Origin: an uncultured Clostridia bacterium
Lineage (GTDB): Bacteria > Bacillota > Clostridia > Oscillospirales > Ruminococcaceae
Length of the DNA: 5,921 nucleotides
Assembly: GCA_938014855.1 (NCBI GenBank)
Contig: CALLQM010000118.1
Location: 1 to 5,921 of the forward strand
Reading direction: 5' to 3'
In this document: positions 4,770 to 5,921 of the stretch, in pieces
Position numbering within the stretch: position 1 is the first letter of the stretch
How the letters are laid out: each line of letters opens with the position of its first letter
Notes under the pieces: generated by a model
Database searches by the model: none
What the model was told of the DNA's origin: nothing
Seen by the model: the letters and a program-made list of their open reading frames with translations, nothing else
Translations under genes and position numbers: made by a program

Positions 4770-5921
4770 ATGAAACAGTTGATGTTGGGCAATCAAGCGG
4801 TTGCCAGAGGCCTGTTCGAGGCGGGATGCAAGGTGGTTTCCAGCTATCCGGGAACCCCTTCCACAGAAATTACGGAATCCGTTAGCACATATGATGAAAT
4901 TTACGCCGAGTGGGCACCTAACGAAAAAGTTGCTTGTGAAGTTGCATTGGGTGCATCGATTGGCGGAGCACGGTCGTTTTGCGCCATGAAACATGTGGGG
5001 TTAAATGTGGCGGCAGATCCGCTTTTTACCGCGTCGTATACCGGTGTTGGAGCGGGACTCATTATCTGTGTAGCGGATGACCAAGGCATGCACAGTTCGC
5101 AGAACGAGCAGGATTCCCGCCATTATGCCGTCTCTGCAAAATTGCCGATGCTGGAACCCGCTGATTCGCAGGAATGTGTTGATTTTGTAAAGGCTGCGTA
5201 TGAACTTTCCGAACAGTACGATACACCGGTACTCCTGCGTACTTGTACCCGAATCGCACATTCTCAAAGCATTGTTGAAACGAGCGAACGGGAAGAACAG
5301 CCGATCAAACCGTATATCAAAAATCCTAAAAAATACGTTATGATGCCGGGCAATGCCATTGGACGCCATGTTGTGGTAGAAGAACGGATGCAAAAGCTGG
5401 CGGAACTGGCAGAAACAACCGAACTCAACCGCATCGAAATGGGCGATCAATCGATTGGCATTATCACCGCCGGTATCTGTTACCAGTATGTAAAAGAGGC
5501 ATTTCCGCAGGCAAGCGTGCTAAAACTCGGTATGGTCAATCCGCTGCCGGTGGAATTGATTCGTAAATTTGCATCACAGGTCGATACATTGTATGTGGTG
5601 GAAGAACTGGATCCAGTGATTGAAAATCATTGCAAAGTACATGACATTTGGGTGCAAGGAAAGGCTTTGTTTGGCTTGTTGGGTGAATTGTCGCAGAGAA
5701 AAGTTGCGCAGGCGCTCGACAGTTCGACACCGGAAACGGTAGAATTCGGTGAGCCGGTTCCGGTACGTCCTCCGGTGCTGTGTCCGGGATGTCCGCATCG
5801 AGGCCTATTCTATACGCTGAATAAGCTAGACGTTATGGTGAGCGGTGACATCGGCTGTTACACGCTCGGTGCGTTGCCGCCGCTGAGTGCTGTGGATACA
5901 ACCATCTGTATGGGTGCATCT
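4770..5921 (+). CDS. iorA: Indolepyruvate:ferredoxin oxidoreductase, alpha subunit (3' end outside window)
   Basis: The frame is open from ATG 4770 to the window end, giving 384 codons; the family is about 590-600 residues, so the rest of the thiamine-diphosphate domain and the C-terminal [4Fe-4S] ferredoxin domain are missing from view. IorA with IorB oxidatively decarboxylates aryl-pyruvates to aryl-acetyl-CoA, reducing ferredoxin. Visible motifs are YPGTPSTEI (26-34), NEKVACEVALGASI (51-64) with the likely ThDP-activating Glu52, MKHVGLNVAADP (73-84), DDQGMHSSQNEQDSR (103-117), CPGCPHRG (338-345), GDIGCYTLG (359-367) and the beginning of the ThDP/Mg motif at DTTICMGAS (376-384). AAGGAG (4757-4762) lies 7 nt before the start. 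It is 26 nt after paaK and surely co-transcribed; iorB would be expected just beyond the window. Confidence 0.96.
   Translation, partial: MKQLMLGNQAVARGLFEAGCKVVSSYPGTPSTEITESVSTYDEIYAEWAPNEKVACEVALGASIGGARSFCAMKHVGLNVAADPLFTASYTGVGAGLIICVADDQGMHSSQNEQDSRHYAVSAKLPMLEPADSQECVDFVKAAYELSEQYDTPVLLRTCTRIAHSQSIVETSEREEQPIKPYIKNPKKYVMMPGNAIGRHVVVEERMQKLAELAETTELNRIEMGDQSIGIITAGICYQYVKEAFPQASVLKLGMVNPLPVELIRKFASQVDTLYVVEELDPVIENHCKVHDIWVQGKALFGLLGELSQRKVAQALDSSTPETVEFGEPVPVRPPVLCPGCPHRGLFYTLNKLDVMVSGDIGCYTLGALPPLSAVDTTICMGAS

Noticed and set aside
5001..5450. 149-residue minus-strand ORF inside iorA
   Set aside because: It is antisense to conserved iorA motifs and His/Phe/Arg-rich as expected for a shadow frame.
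1..5921. CRISPR arrays, tRNA/rRNA genes, insertion sequences, phage genes
   Set aside because: I found no regularly spaced repeats, cloverleaf, transposase, terminal inverted repeats or phage-like proteins on either strand.

Overview
The window looks like the chromosome of an anaerobic, low-to-mid GC clostridial Firmicute, possibly an Oscillospirales/Ruminococcaceae-type gut or fermenter bacterium. The evidence is strong AGGAGG-type ribosome binding sites, a DUF5685/J-domain gene pair of the kind known from Clostridia, and a phenylacetate-CoA ligase gene followed by iorA. The genus cannot be fixed from the sequence.

Layout. (1) Positions 1-328, plus strand: the 3' end of an alpha/beta-hydrolase esterase. 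Its reading frame is closed by stops at 5-7 and 26-28, so the gene is frameshifted or otherwise broken near the window edge. (2) 334-365: a strong bidirectional terminator between convergent genes. (3) 373-2971, minus strand: a compact four-gene operon, transcribed right to left. In transcription order it encodes a DUF5685 protein, a J-domain/TPR protein with a cysteine-rich tail, a polytopic membrane protein and a membrane-anchored extracytoplasmic protein. The first pair overlaps by ATGA and the other gaps are 23 and 15 nt. (4) 2972-3444: a 473-nt divergent regulatory region. It has a good plus-strand promoter for the next operon. On the minus strand it has a promoter candidate, a foldable segment and a clear intrinsic terminator, which could be a small RNA or a terminator-containing leader of the DUF5685 operon. 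(5) 3445-5921, plus strand: phenylacetate-CoA ligase, then the first 384 codons of indolepyruvate:ferredoxin oxidoreductase alpha subunit, which runs off the window.

How the genes work together. The plus-strand operon is readable: IOR oxidatively decarboxylates aryl-pyruvates from aromatic amino acids to aryl-acetyl-CoA with reduction of ferredoxin, and the ligase interconverts aryl-acetates and their CoA thioesters. The minus-strand operon has no assigned pathway. It combines a cytosolic Cys- and Asp-rich helical protein, a co-chaperone-like adaptor, an integral membrane protein and an exported domain, which suggests a membrane-associated assembly, maturation or envelope function. It is the least explained part of the window. 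DUF5685 carries two Asp-rich motifs that resemble those of squalene/phytoene-synthase-type enzymes, a testable but unproven idea.
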